Shown piece by piece: positions 1 to 6,798 of a DNA stretch of 38,745 nt. Within the stretch, counting starts at the first letter, position 1. The number at the start of each line of letters is the position of its first letter. The translations under genes and the position numbers were made by a program. The DNA is from a virus. Under the pieces are notes generated by a model that was not told the origin of the DNA, did no database searches, and worked only from the letters and a program-made list of their open reading frames with translations. Where the stretch lies: IMG/VR virus record IMGVR_UViG_3300047668_001250, positions 1 to 38,745 of that record. One strand, given 5' to 3'.

Positions 1-129
1 ATTGATTGGTGGGAACATGCATTTATATGTGACTATGGATCAGATAAGAAAAAATATCTTAAAGAGACATGGAAGATTATTAACTGGAACGTAATTTCCA
101 CACGATGGGGGCATTCGATAAGAAAATGA
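1..129 (+). CDS. C-terminal fragment of an unknown protein (5' end outside window)
   Basis: An open frame runs from the window edge to a TGA at 127-129 and gives 42 residues rich in Trp, Lys and Asp (it begins IDWWEHAFICDY and ends WGHSIRK). No family is recognised from this fragment. Its stop overlaps the ATG at 126 (ATGA), so it is translationally coupled to the next reading frame and belongs to the same + strand transcription unit as the Cys-rich protein and the ErpA-like gene. Confidence 0.6.
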   Translation: MDWWEHAFICDYGSDKKKYLKETWKIINWNVISTRWGHSIRK

Positions 130-221
130 ACGAATTATTAGAATTTTGGAACAAACATACATTTAAAATCACAGCAGTAATAGTAGCACCTTTGCTACTA
201 GCATTTGCAGGTAGTTTATAA
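126..221 (+). CDS. Signal-peptide-encoding frame cut off by an in-frame TAA
   Basis: This 31-codon frame starts at an ATG coupled (ATGA) to the preceding stop. It encodes a classic signal peptide: a charged start (MNELLEFWNKHTFK), a hydrophobic core (ITAVIVAPLLLAFAG) and SL, then TAA at 219-221. Reading through the TAA in the same frame gives AQEHIPLGIDSHMQ and continues without a break into the Cys-rich protein at 258. SLxA-Q looks like a signal peptidase I site. The two frames are therefore probably one gene, 126-857, with a nonsense codon at the signal cleavage region. Alternatives are a sequencing or assembly error, programmed readthrough, or a real truncation. Confidence 0.55.
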   Translation: MNELLEFWNKHTFKITAVIVAPLLLAFAGSL

Positions 222-257
222 GCACAAGAGCATATTCCACTGGGCATTGACAGTCAC

Positions 258-857
258 ATGCAACATGCGGCTCCAACACCGCCACCTGGTTTAACTATTT
301 GCCAAGGAGAGTTTGCTCTTTGCGCCGCTAGTACATGTAAGCCAGTAATGAATGAAGACGGAACACAGAGAATGATTACTAATTCATCGGGAGAATCATA
401 TCCTGAAGTAGTATGTCGTTGTCCTATTTTGAATGGTCCAAACATTGCTGATACATCTCTAGGTAACATGCAAGGTAGTTGTGAGGCTACTGATAAGAAT
501 CACGTTTGGAGTACATTCTTCCCAAGATTAGAGTACCCACAAGAAGCAAATAACTTTAGCCACAAGCCAGAAGACATGAAAGTTGTTATACAAAATTGTC
601 CAGCCAAAGATTTACAAGGCTACAATGCTAGTAACTGTTTTAGTTGGAACTGTGTCAAAGGACCAGACGGTATTGCAATATGTTCTTGCCCGATGGGACA
701 AGTACCGCCAGCTACTGGATTTTTAATTGAAGCAGGTCAAGGTGATCCTGAAGCATGTAATCAACATCCGGTTAGTTTTCCGTATTCCCCGGCAGGTTCA
801 GTGTTAGAAAAATATGGAATTACTGTACAAGAAATTACAATTGAGGACGCAAAATGA
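258..857 (+). CDS. Cys-rich secreted protein, intact downstream part
   Basis: The 199-residue product has 12 cysteines spread over its length, including a CRC, a CFSWNC and a CSC cluster. That pattern suits a disulfide-bonded protein exported to the periplasm or surface. The frame has no Shine-Dalgarno before the ATG at 258, but it is in frame with the signal-peptide frame that starts at 126, separated only by the TAA at 219-221 and twelve sense codons. The native protein is thus probably about 243 residues with a cleaved signal peptide. The 3' end overlaps the ErpA-like gene by 4 nt (ATGA). No known family is recognised. A function in the envelope is inferred only from the export signal and the cysteines. 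Confidence 0.75.
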   Translation: MQHAAPTPPPGLTICQGEFALCAASTCKPVMNEDGTQRMITNSSGESYPEVVCRCPILNGPNIADTSLGNMQGSCEATDKNHVWSTFFPRLEYPQEANNFSHKPEDMKVVIQNCPAKDLQGYNASNCFSWNCVKGPDGIAICSCPMGQVPPATGFLIEAGQGDPEACNQHPVSFPYSPAGSVLEKYGITVQEITIEDAK

Positions 858-1177
858 TTACTATAACTGAATCAGCACAAAGCAAAATTAAAGAAGTATT
901 AGAAGACGAAAGTCCTGAAACTAGTCTACGAATGTATGTAACAGGCGGTGGATGTTCAGGATTTCAATACGGTTTTTCTATGGAAGAAGGACAAAACGAT
1001 GATGACTTTGAAATTCCGGCTGGCGTAACAAACGTATTAGTCGATTCATTATCTATGCAGTATCTATCAAATGCCGTAGTAGATTTCAAAGATGATCTAC
1101 AAGGATCTCGTTTTTCTATTAGCAATCCAGCGGCACAGACCACATGCGGTTGCGGTAGTTCTTTCGCTCCATACTAA
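854..1177 (+). CDS. erpA: A-type iron-sulfur carrier, ErpA/IscA-like
   Basis: The 107-residue product has the full A-type carrier signature: Cys34 in TGGGCSGFQYGF, and Cys98 and Cys100 in TTCGCGSSF, the three cysteines that bind a [2Fe-2S] or [4Fe-4S] cluster. SMQYL and GSRF before the C-terminal motif are typical of ErpA rather than SufA. A-type carriers pass clusters from the IscU scaffold to apo-enzymes in the cytoplasm. Length is normal for the family. The start overlaps the previous stop by 4 nt. An IscU homologue lies at 29499-29879, so the window encodes both a scaffold and a carrier; no cysteine desulfurase is seen. The family assignment is firm; ErpA versus IscA is a judgement. Confidence 0.93.
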   Translation: MITITESAQSKIKEVLEDESPETSLRMYVTGGGCSGFQYGFSMEEGQNDDDFEIPAGVTNVLVDSLSMQYLSNAVVDFKDDLQGSRFSISNPAAQTTCGCGSSFAPY

Positions 1178-1190
1178 TTAACCTTATTGA

Positions 1191-1196
1191 TAAATA
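1191..1196 (+). promoter_or_regulatory. Late-type promoter element (TAAATA) before fibre-like gene
   Basis: GATAAATAC lies 25 nt before the ATG at 1222, followed by an AAGGAAC ribosome site. It resembles the T4 late element TATAAATA recognised by the gp55-type sigma. The hexamer is common in AT-rich DNA, so the call rests on its position. Confidence 0.5.
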
Positions 1197-1221
1197 CATC
1201 ATATAAGGAACTTATACAAGT

Positions 1222-2139
1222 ATGGCTATTACAGGAAAACAATCGATAAATGTAGGACTACCGAATGAATCTGTCGGTAGTGATTCACTATACACTGCAT
1301 TTACTAAAACTAACGTAAACTTTGATACATTATTTGCTAATTCAAGTAATTATAACACCTTTAGTTCAGGTGATGCTATCAATGTTACTTCAAATGCCAG
1401 TACTGGCACTGTCACAATCACAAACACTGGCGTTGCTCGTTTAATAGCAGGGACAGGTGTCACACTAAGTGGTACTACAGGCAACATTACAATTTCAACT
1501 ACTGGTGCTAATGGTGGAGAAGGAACTGTAACAAGTATTGGAGTATCGGCGCCCGCATCACGTTTAACTGTCTCAGGAAGCCCTATAGTGTCTTCTGGCA
1601 CAATTGCTTTAGACTTAGCAACATCAGGTGTTGCGGCCGGTGCGTATGCACAAGCAAACGTCACAGTTGACGCATATGGAAGAGTTACCGCTATTGCAAA
1701 CGGTACTGCAGGTGGAACAGTAACTAGTGTCGGGTTAAATCCTAGCACAGGTATCTCAGTTTCAGGTGGACCAATCACAACTAACGGCAGTATCACGGTT
1801 ACAAACACCGGTGTTACAAGATTAAACCCTGGTGACGGTATTTCACTCAATTCAAGTAACGGAAACGTAACTGTTAGTGCTACTGGATCTACTGGTACTG
1901 TACAAAGTGTAGGTCTTACAAGTGATACACTAACTATTACAGGTGGTCCTATCACATCTATCGGAGATATAGATGTCGAGTTTAACAAAGTACCAGTATA
2001 CACAATCGCAACTAAGCCTGGAGCAGGTGCAGTTGGACAACTAATTGCGATCAGTGATAGCACACCGGGCGGCAAAATGGCATACTATGATACAACAAAT
2101 ACACGTTGGTCTTATGTCAGTGATGACAGTGCTGTTTAA
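1222..2139 (+). CDS. Repetitive tail-fibre-like virion protein (305 aa)
   Basis: The product is low in charge and rich in Gly, Thr, Ser, Val and Asn. It is built of beta-type repeats such as GTVTSIGV, GTVTSVGL and GTVQSVGL, alternating with SGGPITTNGSITVTNTGV-like units. This composition is typical of phage fibres or adhesins that form elongated beta structures. The N terminus (MAITGKQSINVGLPNE) may be the virion-attachment part and the non-repetitive C terminus (GKMAYYDTTNTRWSYV) a tip. The gene has AAGGAAC upstream and a late-type element 25 nt before the start. It is followed at 43 nt by a second repeat protein. No catalytic motif is seen; the fibre role is inferred. Confidence 0.75.
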   Translation: MAITGKQSINVGLPNESVGSDSLYTAFTKTNVNFDTLFANSSNYNTFSSGDAINVTSNASTGTVTITNTGVARLIAGTGVTLSGTTGNITISTTGANGGEGTVTSIGVSAPASRLTVSGSPIVSSGTIALDLATSGVAAGAYAQANVTVDAYGRVTAIANGTAGGTVTSVGLNPSTGISVSGGPITTNGSITVTNTGVTRLNPGDGISLNSSNGNVTVSATGSTGTVQSVGLTSDTLTITGGPITSIGDIDVEFNKVPVYTIATKPGAGAVGQLIAISDSTPGGKMAYYDTTNTRWSYVSDDSAV

Positions 2140-2152
2140 GTCAATAAAAGAA

Positions 2153-2158
2153 TAAATA
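2153..2158 (+). promoter_or_regulatory. Late-type promoter element (TAAATA)
   Basis: GAATAAATAATA lies 23 nt before the ATG at 2182, with AGGGGATAATAG as the ribosome-binding region. Same element and similar spacing as at 1191. Confidence 0.5.
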
Positions 2159-2181
2159 ATACTATTAGGGGATAATAGAAA

Positions 2182-4344
2182 ATGGCAACAAATATTAAAA
2201 TAACAGCACTTACAGATATAACAAGTGCAAACATGACCTACAACGATTTAGTCGCTGTAGTAGACATGAACGGGACACCAGAAACCAAGAAAGCAACAGT
2301 ACAATTACTAGGTAACTTGATTTTAGCTGGTGCAGGTGGAAGCAGTTTTGTTAAAGCCGAAATCGCAAATTTAGCGGCGACAGTTACGACTGCCGCACAA
2401 CCAAACATTACATCTACAGGAACACTAACTTCATCAGCAGTTACTGGCAATGTGGTAGCGGGAAATCTTACAGCCAATGCTACTGTAGCAGGCACTGCAG
2501 GTGTATTCACGTATGTATCTGGAGATGGTGCTAACTTAACAAACTTACCTTCTGGTTCAAATTCAGCCGCAATTGCAAACGGAACATCTAATGTAAATAT
2601 CCCCGCAGTAGATGGAAATATCAATACTTCAGTTGCTGGCAACGCAAATATTTTAATCGTCACAGGTACTGGCGCAAATGTTACAGGTACATTCAATGCT
2701 ACAGGCAACGCAGTTGTTGGAAACATTAGTGCTACTAACTTAGGCAATGTTTCTGCTGTCAATTTAGACGGCAATGTCTTAAATATTTTACATGGTGACG
2801 GATCTTGGAGTGCTGACGCAACGTCTTATGGTAACTCAAACGTTGTTACGTTATTAAACGCATTCGGCTCAAACACAATTACAACTACTGGTGTGATCAC
2901 AGGTATTGGATCTGGCTTATCTGCTATCGCAGGTGCTAATGTAACAGGTAGTGTTCCTTTAGCAACTCTAGCCGGAACAGCAAACGCAGTGGCAGGTGCA
3001 AACGTATCAGGTGCTGTTGCTTTAGCAACAAGTGCTACAACAGCAAATGCAGTTGCTTTAGCAAACGTCTCAGGAGCAGGAAATATTGCTTCTATAAATT
3101 TAGATGGTAACGTTTCTAATGTTCTCAGAGGAGACGGAACGTACACCGCAGATGCAGGCGGTACATATGGTGATTCAAATGTTGTAACCTTAATGGGAGC
3201 ATTTGGAGTAAACGCAATTTCAACTACTGGTTTAATTACTGGTGATGGTGGCGGACTATCTAATGTTAGTTTAGCAACATTCGCAGGAACAGCAAACGCA
3301 GTAGCATATGCTAATGTTTCTGGCTTAGGAAGTATAGCAACTATAAACATCGACGGATCGGCTGCAAACGTATTATATGGTAACGGTGTATTTGCGGCCG
3401 CATCAAGCCCTGCATTAACTGGAGACGGTTATCAATTAGCAAACCTTACAGGTGCTAACGTAACTGGCGCAATTGCTTTTGCAACTACAGCGAATGCAGT
3501 AGCATATGCAAATGTATCAGGTACGCCAACATTAGGTAACATTTCTACAATTAACATTGATGGTTCTGCATCAACTGTATTATACGGAAACGGGGCATTT
3601 GCCGCAGTAGCATCAAGTCCATCAACTCAGATCGTAAACGGAACATCTAATGTAACTATCACGGGCACAGACGGCAACATTGATTTACAAGTAGGTAGTG
3701 CTAACGTTGGTAGAATCTATACAACAGGTGCCGCCGCTCCCGCATTCTGGGCTATCGCAGGTAATATCGAAGCAGTTAATGACATCGAAACAACTGGTGG
3801 TACATTCAAAGGAATTGGTTCTGGCTTATCTGCTATCGCAGGTGCGAATGTAAGTGGAACAGTTGCATTAGCAACTACATCAGGAACAGTTTCGACTGCC
3901 GCTCAACCAAACATCACATCTACAGGCACGTTAACAAGTTTAACAGTGACTGGTGCTTTAGGAGTCACTACAGGCGTTATTACTGGTGACGGCGGGGGCA
4001 TATCTAATGTCGTAGCCGCAAATATTTCTGGCACAGTCAATACAGCAGTACTTGCACAAGAAGTTATAAACTCAGCACAACCAAACATTGGTAGTGTTGG
4101 AACATTATCTACATTAATAGTATCAGGTAATGTTACTGGTCAAAGTTATGTTTCTGCAACTACAGCATTACAAACTACTCCAGTCATTACTTCAGCATTA
4201 CCGGCAGCCGCAACAGCAGGTGCTGGAGCAAGATCAATGGTAACTGACGCAGATGCAGGTAGCGTATTCGGAGCTGTCTTAGTAGGAGCAGGAAGTCTTA
4301 CACTTCCAGTATTCTCAGACGGAACTGATTGGCGTATAGGTTAA
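2182..4344 (+). CDS. Large repetitive tail-fibre-like protein (720 aa)
   Basis: The N terminus (MATNIKITALTDITSANMTYNDLVAVVDM) is followed by at least ten degenerate modules rich in Ala, Gly, Asn, Val and Thr. These include AQPNITSTGTLTS, GDGGGLSNV, ATFAGTANAVAYANVSG and SNVVTLMGAFG units. The C-terminal segment (DAGSVFGAVLVGAGSLTLPVFSDGTDWRIG) is non-repetitive and ends in a TDWRIG tip also seen, in looser form, in the neighbouring 305-residue protein (TRWSYV). Modules such as 2911-2936 and 3820-3845 are identical at DNA level. Composition and repeats indicate an elongated structural adhesin; the receptor is unknown. A strong terminator follows 17 nt after the stop, ending the + strand block. 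Confidence 0.75.
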   Translation: MATNIKITALTDITSANMTYNDLVAVVDMNGTPETKKATVQLLGNLILAGAGGSSFVKAEIANLAATVTTAAQPNITSTGTLTSSAVTGNVVAGNLTANATVAGTAGVFTYVSGDGANLTNLPSGSNSAAIANGTSNVNIPAVDGNINTSVAGNANILIVTGTGANVTGTFNATGNAVVGNISATNLGNVSAVNLDGNVLNILHGDGSWSADATSYGNSNVVTLLNAFGSNTITTTGVITGIGSGLSAIAGANVTGSVPLATLAGTANAVAGANVSGAVALATSATTANAVALANVSGAGNIASINLDGNVSNVLRGDGTYTADAGGTYGDSNVVTLMGAFGVNAISTTGLITGDGGGLSNVSLATFAGTANAVAYANVSGLGSIATINIDGSAANVLYGNGVFAAASSPALTGDGYQLANLTGANVTGAIAFATTANAVAYANVSGTPTLGNISTINIDGSASTVLYGNGAFAAVASSPSTQIVNGTSNVTITGTDGNIDLQVGSANVGRIYTTGAAAPAFWAIAGNIEAVNDIETTGGTFKGIGSGLSAIAGANVSGTVALATTSGTVSTAAQPNITSTGTLTSLTVTGALGVTTGVITGDGGGISNVVAANISGTVNTAVLAQEVINSAQPNIGSVGTLSTLIVSGNVTGQSYVSATTALQTTPVITSALPAAATAGAGARSMVTDADAGSVFGAVLVGAGSLTLPVFSDGTDWRIG
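2911..2936 (+). repeat. 26-bp exact direct repeat (copy 1) in fibre gene
   Basis: The 26 bases encoding SGLSAIAGA are identical to 3820-3845, about 0.9 kb downstream in the same frame. Recombination between the copies would delete an in-frame block of repeat modules. Confidence 0.8.
3820..3845 (+). repeat. 26-bp exact direct repeat (copy 2) in fibre gene
   Basis: Second copy of the 2911-2936 repeat, in the same reading frame of the 720-residue protein. Flanking sequence is also similar but diverged (AGTAACAGG.. versus AAGTGGAAC.. contexts). Confidence 0.8.
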
Positions 4345-4361
4345 ACAAAAAGCGAACCAAT

Positions 4362-4389
4362 AAAAAAGGGCCCTAAAGCCCTTTTTTTG
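4362..4389. terminator. Strong Rho-independent terminator, bidirectional
   Basis: An A-run and GGGC stem, a short CCTAAA loop, then GCCC and seven T form a symmetric hairpin with A-tract and T-tract on opposite sides. It can therefore stop both the + strand fibre unit (stop 4344) and the - strand gene ending at 4402. Confidence 0.88.
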
Positions 4390-4401
4390 TGGCTGTAGTT
4401 A

Positions 4402-4764
4402 TTAACTAACTACTGCATCAAGCACTGATTCTAACGTCTCAGTATCTTGTTGCTGTTGCTTACCGCGTTCACGGATAGCATCAAGTGACATATTCACTTT
4501 ATAAGACTTGCTAGACGTTGAACGATCTGCAATAGCATCTGAGATGGTTGCTTGATCTTCAGCAGACGAGAACATGTCATGCGTAAGCATAAATTGTAGC
4601 CCGTCTAGTTTCGTCATTGCTTCAGGCAAAGTGATGAATTCACATCTAGTTGCACCACCCTTACTGAATTGTTTAACACGCCTTACCATGTCATCAGTGA
4701 AACGAACTTTCGTATTGTCATTGTGTGTAGTAATACCAACTACCGAAAAAGTTTTGTTTGTCAT
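4402..4764 (-). CDS. Conserved phage hypothetical protein (120 aa)
   Basis: The product (MTNKTFSVVGITTHNDN..., with KVRFTDDMVRRVKQF and FITLPEAMTKLDGLQFMLTH) is soluble, with a charged, Gln-rich C-terminal part (RGKQQQQDTETLESV). It resembles small early-region proteins I recall from marine T4-like phages, but I know of no function. The ATG at 4764 is chosen over an upstream ATG because TTTGGAGAAATAATT gives a good Shine-Dalgarno at the right distance. The 104-nt leader before it can form a 6-bp hairpin (ATGCAA/TTGCAT). It ends at the shared terminator at 4362-4389 and probably continues transcription from the 5114-5142 promoter. Confidence 0.8.
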   Translation of the reverse strand: MTNKTFSVVGITTHNDNTKVRFTDDMVRRVKQFSKGGATRCEFITLPEAMTKLDGLQFMLTHDMFSSAEDQATISDAIADRSTSSKSYKVNMSLDAIRERGKQQQQDTETLESVLDAVVS

Positions 4765-4868
4765 AATTATTTCTCCAAATATATAAACTAAGTTTAAACT
4801 CATTAAAATACATGCAACTCCCATTGCATCCTTACTAATACAGGGCTAGTGTGCCCTACACTAATTCT

Positions 4869-5081
4869 TTAGCACCTGGTTGCGTAACTATTAACCAGTT
4901 GACTGCCATAAATTGATTTGAAGATGTTTTGTGCTTCAAATGAATTAGCCGCCGTGCAATAAACTTTTTGTGGATATCCACCGATGTTCGCAACTGTCCA
5001 CCATTCATGTACTGCGTTGCTGTGACTATATGTTGCTTGACCATCCCAACCCCTTACTTCTCCTTCCTGATTCCAAGACAT
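4869..5081 (-). CDS. Small hypothetical protein (70 aa)
   Basis: The protein (MSWNQEGEVRGWDGQ..., then WTVANIGGYPQKVYCTAANSF and AQNIFKSIYG) is soluble with aromatic-rich segments and no recognised domain. The ATG at 5081 is chosen over one seven codons upstream because AAAGGAGAAGCAAG sits just before it. It is the first gene after the sigma-70 promoter at 5114-5142 with about 25 nt of leader, so it should be expressed early. A second frame (4856-5044) overlaps it and is rejected. Confidence 0.75.
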   Translation of the reverse strand: MSWNQEGEVRGWDGQATYSHSNAVHEWWTVANIGGYPQKVYCTAANSFEAQNIFKSIYGSQLVNSYATRC

Positions 5082-5113
5082 TCTTGCTTCTCCTTTATTC
5101 AATTTATACAGCT

Positions 5114-5142
5114 ATTATAACGCATTGGGTACCCAATGTCAA
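5114..5142 (-). promoter_or_regulatory. Consensus sigma-70 promoter with palindrome in spacer
   Basis: Read on the - strand this is TTGACA (5137-5142), exactly 17 bp, then TATAAT (5114-5119): a perfect host-type promoter. The spacer and its flank hold the perfect 14-bp palindrome ATTGGGTACCCAAT (5124-5137). A protein bound there would block RNA polymerase, so it is a candidate operator. It drives the gene starting at 5081. Related elements lie at 5692 and 10601. Confidence 0.92.
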
Positions 5143-5147
5143 GCCTT

Positions 5148-5414
5148 TTATGAATATTTTTGACATTTTTTTAGGTCCCATTTTTCGACTACCGGGAGAC
5201 CAAACTCATCTTCATCAACCACAACATATGCAACAGTCTTTTTGACAGTGCCGTATCTGTAAGGAGAACCGATCATATCACCTACCCAAATCTTGTGATC
5301 AAAATCTTCGCACAATGCCATTGAATCGTCATTGACAGACCATTCAAAGTGATTCCCGTGATCTTTCTCAACGAAAAATCCAACTGGCTCGACAGTATGA
5401 GTATAATATCCCAT
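5148..5414 (-). CDS. Small hypothetical protein (88 aa)
   Basis: The product (MGYYTHTVEPVGFFVEKDHGNHFEWS..., with DHKIWVGDMIGSPYRYGTVKKTVAYVVVDEDEFGLPVVEKW) looks like a small beta-rich acidic protein. VGDMIG...YGTVKKTVAYVVVD suggests a compact barrel, but no named family is recognised. AAGGAATAATTC before the ATG is a usable ribosome site. It lies between two palindrome-bearing promoters and follows the 80-residue gene by 10 nt, so it is probably transcribed from the 5692-5720 promoter as an early gene. Confidence 0.75.
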   Translation of the reverse strand: MGYYTHTVEPVGFFVEKDHGNHFEWSVNDDSMALCEDFDHKIWVGDMIGSPYRYGTVKKTVAYVVVDEDEFGLPVVEKWDLKKCQKYS

Positions 5415-5424
5415 GAATTATTCC

Positions 5425-5667
5425 TTATGCAGTTTGTTGAAGACGATCAGCAAGAGTGATATTGCCAAGATAGCAATCAGCCAGATAGTTAAACTGACGA
5501 TTATAACCAGTTAAAGTATCGATATACGGGATACCTAGATCCATATGTATATCAGCATCTACAAAGTTCCAGTTGATAGAATCATCAGTGTCGATGTTTT
5601 CTGAATTGGTTACTGCTTTATTGAAGGCTTTTGCTAGTTGAGTATTGATTTGCATATAATTTCCCAT
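5425..5667 (-). CDS. Small conserved phage protein (80 aa)
   Basis: The product (MQINTQLAKAFNKAVTN..., then INWNFVDADIHMDLG and FNYLADCYLGN) resembles small proteins I recall from marine T4-like phages with the same QLAKAFNKAV and WNFVDAD core; no function is known. Two in-frame starts are possible (5667 and 5655). The first is used here although neither has a strong Shine-Dalgarno. It is the first gene after the 5692-5720 promoter, about 20 nt from the predicted transcription start, and precedes the 88-residue gene by 10 nt. Confidence 0.75.
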   Translation of the reverse strand: MGNYMQINTQLAKAFNKAVTNSENIDTDDSINWNFVDADIHMDLGIPYIDTLTGYNRQFNYLADCYLGNITLADRLQQTA

Positions 5668-5691
5668 TGCTTTATTGTTGAATATGTATAT

Positions 5692-5720
5692 ATTATACTG
5701 GAATGGGTACCCAATGTCAA
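5692..5720 (-). promoter_or_regulatory. Consensus sigma-70 promoter with palindrome in spacer
   Basis: TTGACA (5715-5720), 17 bp, TATAAT (5692-5697) on the - strand. The spacer carries TGGGTACCCA (5704-5713), sharing the GGGTACCC core and its position with the promoter at 5114-5142. It drives the two small genes at 5667 and 5414. Confidence 0.92.
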
Positions 5721-5749
5721 CCTTTTTCTCGCCTAATTACGAAAAAAGA

Positions 5750-6322
5750 TCAATAAATTGGGCGATTTGTGTAAAATATGTGTCGGCCGACGGTTGCTAC
5801 GGGTGTCATTTTGCGTGACCAGTGAGGACTTACGTAGTCTGCATGATAGTATTCGGAGTGTTCTAGCCCTTTTACTCTATGATTTTCATAGATTACTCGC
5901 TTGGCGATGGCTTTTGATCTGTCCCAATTGATACCTTTTGGGTGTGTCCAGTGCTTGGACTTCTGATTTGCCCATGAGAATTGGTACCTCTGTAGGACTA
6001 CTTTACATATAGTATTGGGGTATTTTTTACTTTTGACACGATTGAGTGTAACTTGAGCAACAGCGTATTTGCCCATATCAGTCTCAATTCCTGCTTCATG
6101 GAAAACATTCTTTGCTAAACAGAATAGATCGACATCTTCGACTACCAACTGTTCATCTGCTATAATTGTTACATGAGGAGACTTATTCTCTATGATTGTT
6201 GGAATTTCAATAACAATAATCTCATGTATAACTGTTTGTTCTTGTTCTTGGTCCTTCAATAGATTATCTATACTGAATACAATCAATACTAGCACACAGG
6301 CCTTCATTAGTTTATCTTTCAT
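5750..6322 (-). CDS. SleB/CwlJ-type cell-wall hydrolase, probable endolysin
   Basis: The 190-residue product starts with a signal-anchor (ACVLVLIVFSIDNLL). From about residue 65 it carries a Hydrolase_2 (SleB/CwlJ) domain: CLAKNVFHEAGIETDMGKYAVAQV contains the conserved Glu of the catalytic helix (FHEAG), followed by LNRVKSKKYPNTICKVVLQRYQFSW, a family hallmark. Such enzymes cleave peptidoglycan glycan strands. The signal-anchor suggests export by the host Sec system. CAAGGAGACTAGAT precedes the ATG. It has both a sigma-70-like and a late-type promoter upstream (6350-6405). It is the last gene before the early small-gene cluster. Use in lysis is inferred from family and late control. Confidence 0.85.
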   Translation of the reverse strand: MKDKLMKACVLVLIVFSIDNLLKDQEQEQTVIHEIIVIEIPTIIENKSPHVTIIADEQLVVEDVDLFCLAKNVFHEAGIETDMGKYAVAQVTLNRVKSKKYPNTICKVVLQRYQFSWANQKSKHWTHPKGINWDRSKAIAKRVIYENHRVKGLEHSEYYHADYVSPHWSRKMTPVATVGRHIFYTNRPIY

Positions 6323-6349
6323 ATCTAGTCTCCTTGCAAGAGTGTACTG

Positions 6350-6405
6350 TATTTAGACACTCTACAAATTGATAGTAGTTTACTTTAAAGGCCTGTGTTT
6401 GTCAA
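6350..6405 (-). promoter_or_regulatory. Tandem sigma-70-like and late-type promoters of the hydrolase
   Basis: On the - strand TTGACA (6400-6405), 17 bp and TAAACT (6377-6382) form a good -35 with a weak -10. The late-type TAAATA lies at 6350-6355, 27 nt before the ATG at 6322. Two start points could give early low-level and late high-level expression. Confidence 0.6.
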
Positions 6406-6408
6406 TAG

Positions 6409-6798
6409 TTAATGGATAGATTTACTTACTTCAGTTAGATCATGTTCTCTATCTAAATATTTCCATTCAACCTTTGTTGGATTAAATTGTTCAAGGTCTT
6501 CAAAAATTGTATCCATATCGAATGGGCCGCAAGTATAAACATCTAATTGTAACAATGCTGGCTCGGCTTCGTCCCATACATGAATTGCGATATGGCTTGT
6601 TTCGATTACTACTACACCGGTGACTCCTGAGTTACCTGGAATGTCTACATATGCTGTATGAGGCCCACTGCATATTTTCATACCGATCTTATCTACTAAT
6701 TTTGTCATCCACTCCTTAACCCAATCAGGATCTGTGGGCGGCTTGTGTACTTCAGCACGAACTATCAAGTGTTTATGTTCTGGTACTATCTTTTCCAT
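6409..6798 (-). CDS. speD: S-adenosylmethionine decarboxylase-like pyruvoyl enzyme
   Basis: The 129-residue product matches bacterial class 1b AdoMetDC in length and motifs: Ser68 (would become the pyruvoyl group), His73 and Trp75 in SHIAIHVWDE, and Cys90 in VYTCG. These proenzymes self-cleave before the Ser. The residue before Ser68 is Thr67 (IETSH) where Thermotoga-type enzymes have Glu-Ser, with Glu moved to 66. The known product is decarboxylated SAM for aminopropyl transfer. However, some SpeD homologues, including viral ones, have been reported as arginine or ornithine decarboxylases. With agmatinase next door and no SpeE, arginine decarboxylation is a real alternative. The start overlaps the agmatinase gene by 13 nt. 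Confidence 0.9.
   Translation of the reverse strand: MEKIVPEHKHLIVRAEVHKPPTDPDWVKEWMTKLVDKIGMKICSGPHTAYVDIPGNSGVTGVVVIETSHIAIHVWDEAEPALLQLDVYTCGPFDMDTIFEDLEQFNPTKVEWKYLDREHDLTEVSKSIH

Noticed and set aside
1350-2075. Long - strand open frame opposite the 305-aa fibre-like gene
   Set aside because: It mirrors the repeat gene, has Val/Pro-rich shadow composition and no ribosome site. The same holds for the frames at 2238-2774, 2826-3350 and 3903-4088.
4840-4860. GGGC/GCCC hairpin before the 120-aa gene as terminator
   Set aside because: The stem is short and no T-run follows on either strand.
4856-5044. Alternative - strand frame overlapping the 70-aa gene
   Set aside because: No Shine-Dalgarno, and the other frame has one at the correct distance plus a fitting promoter.
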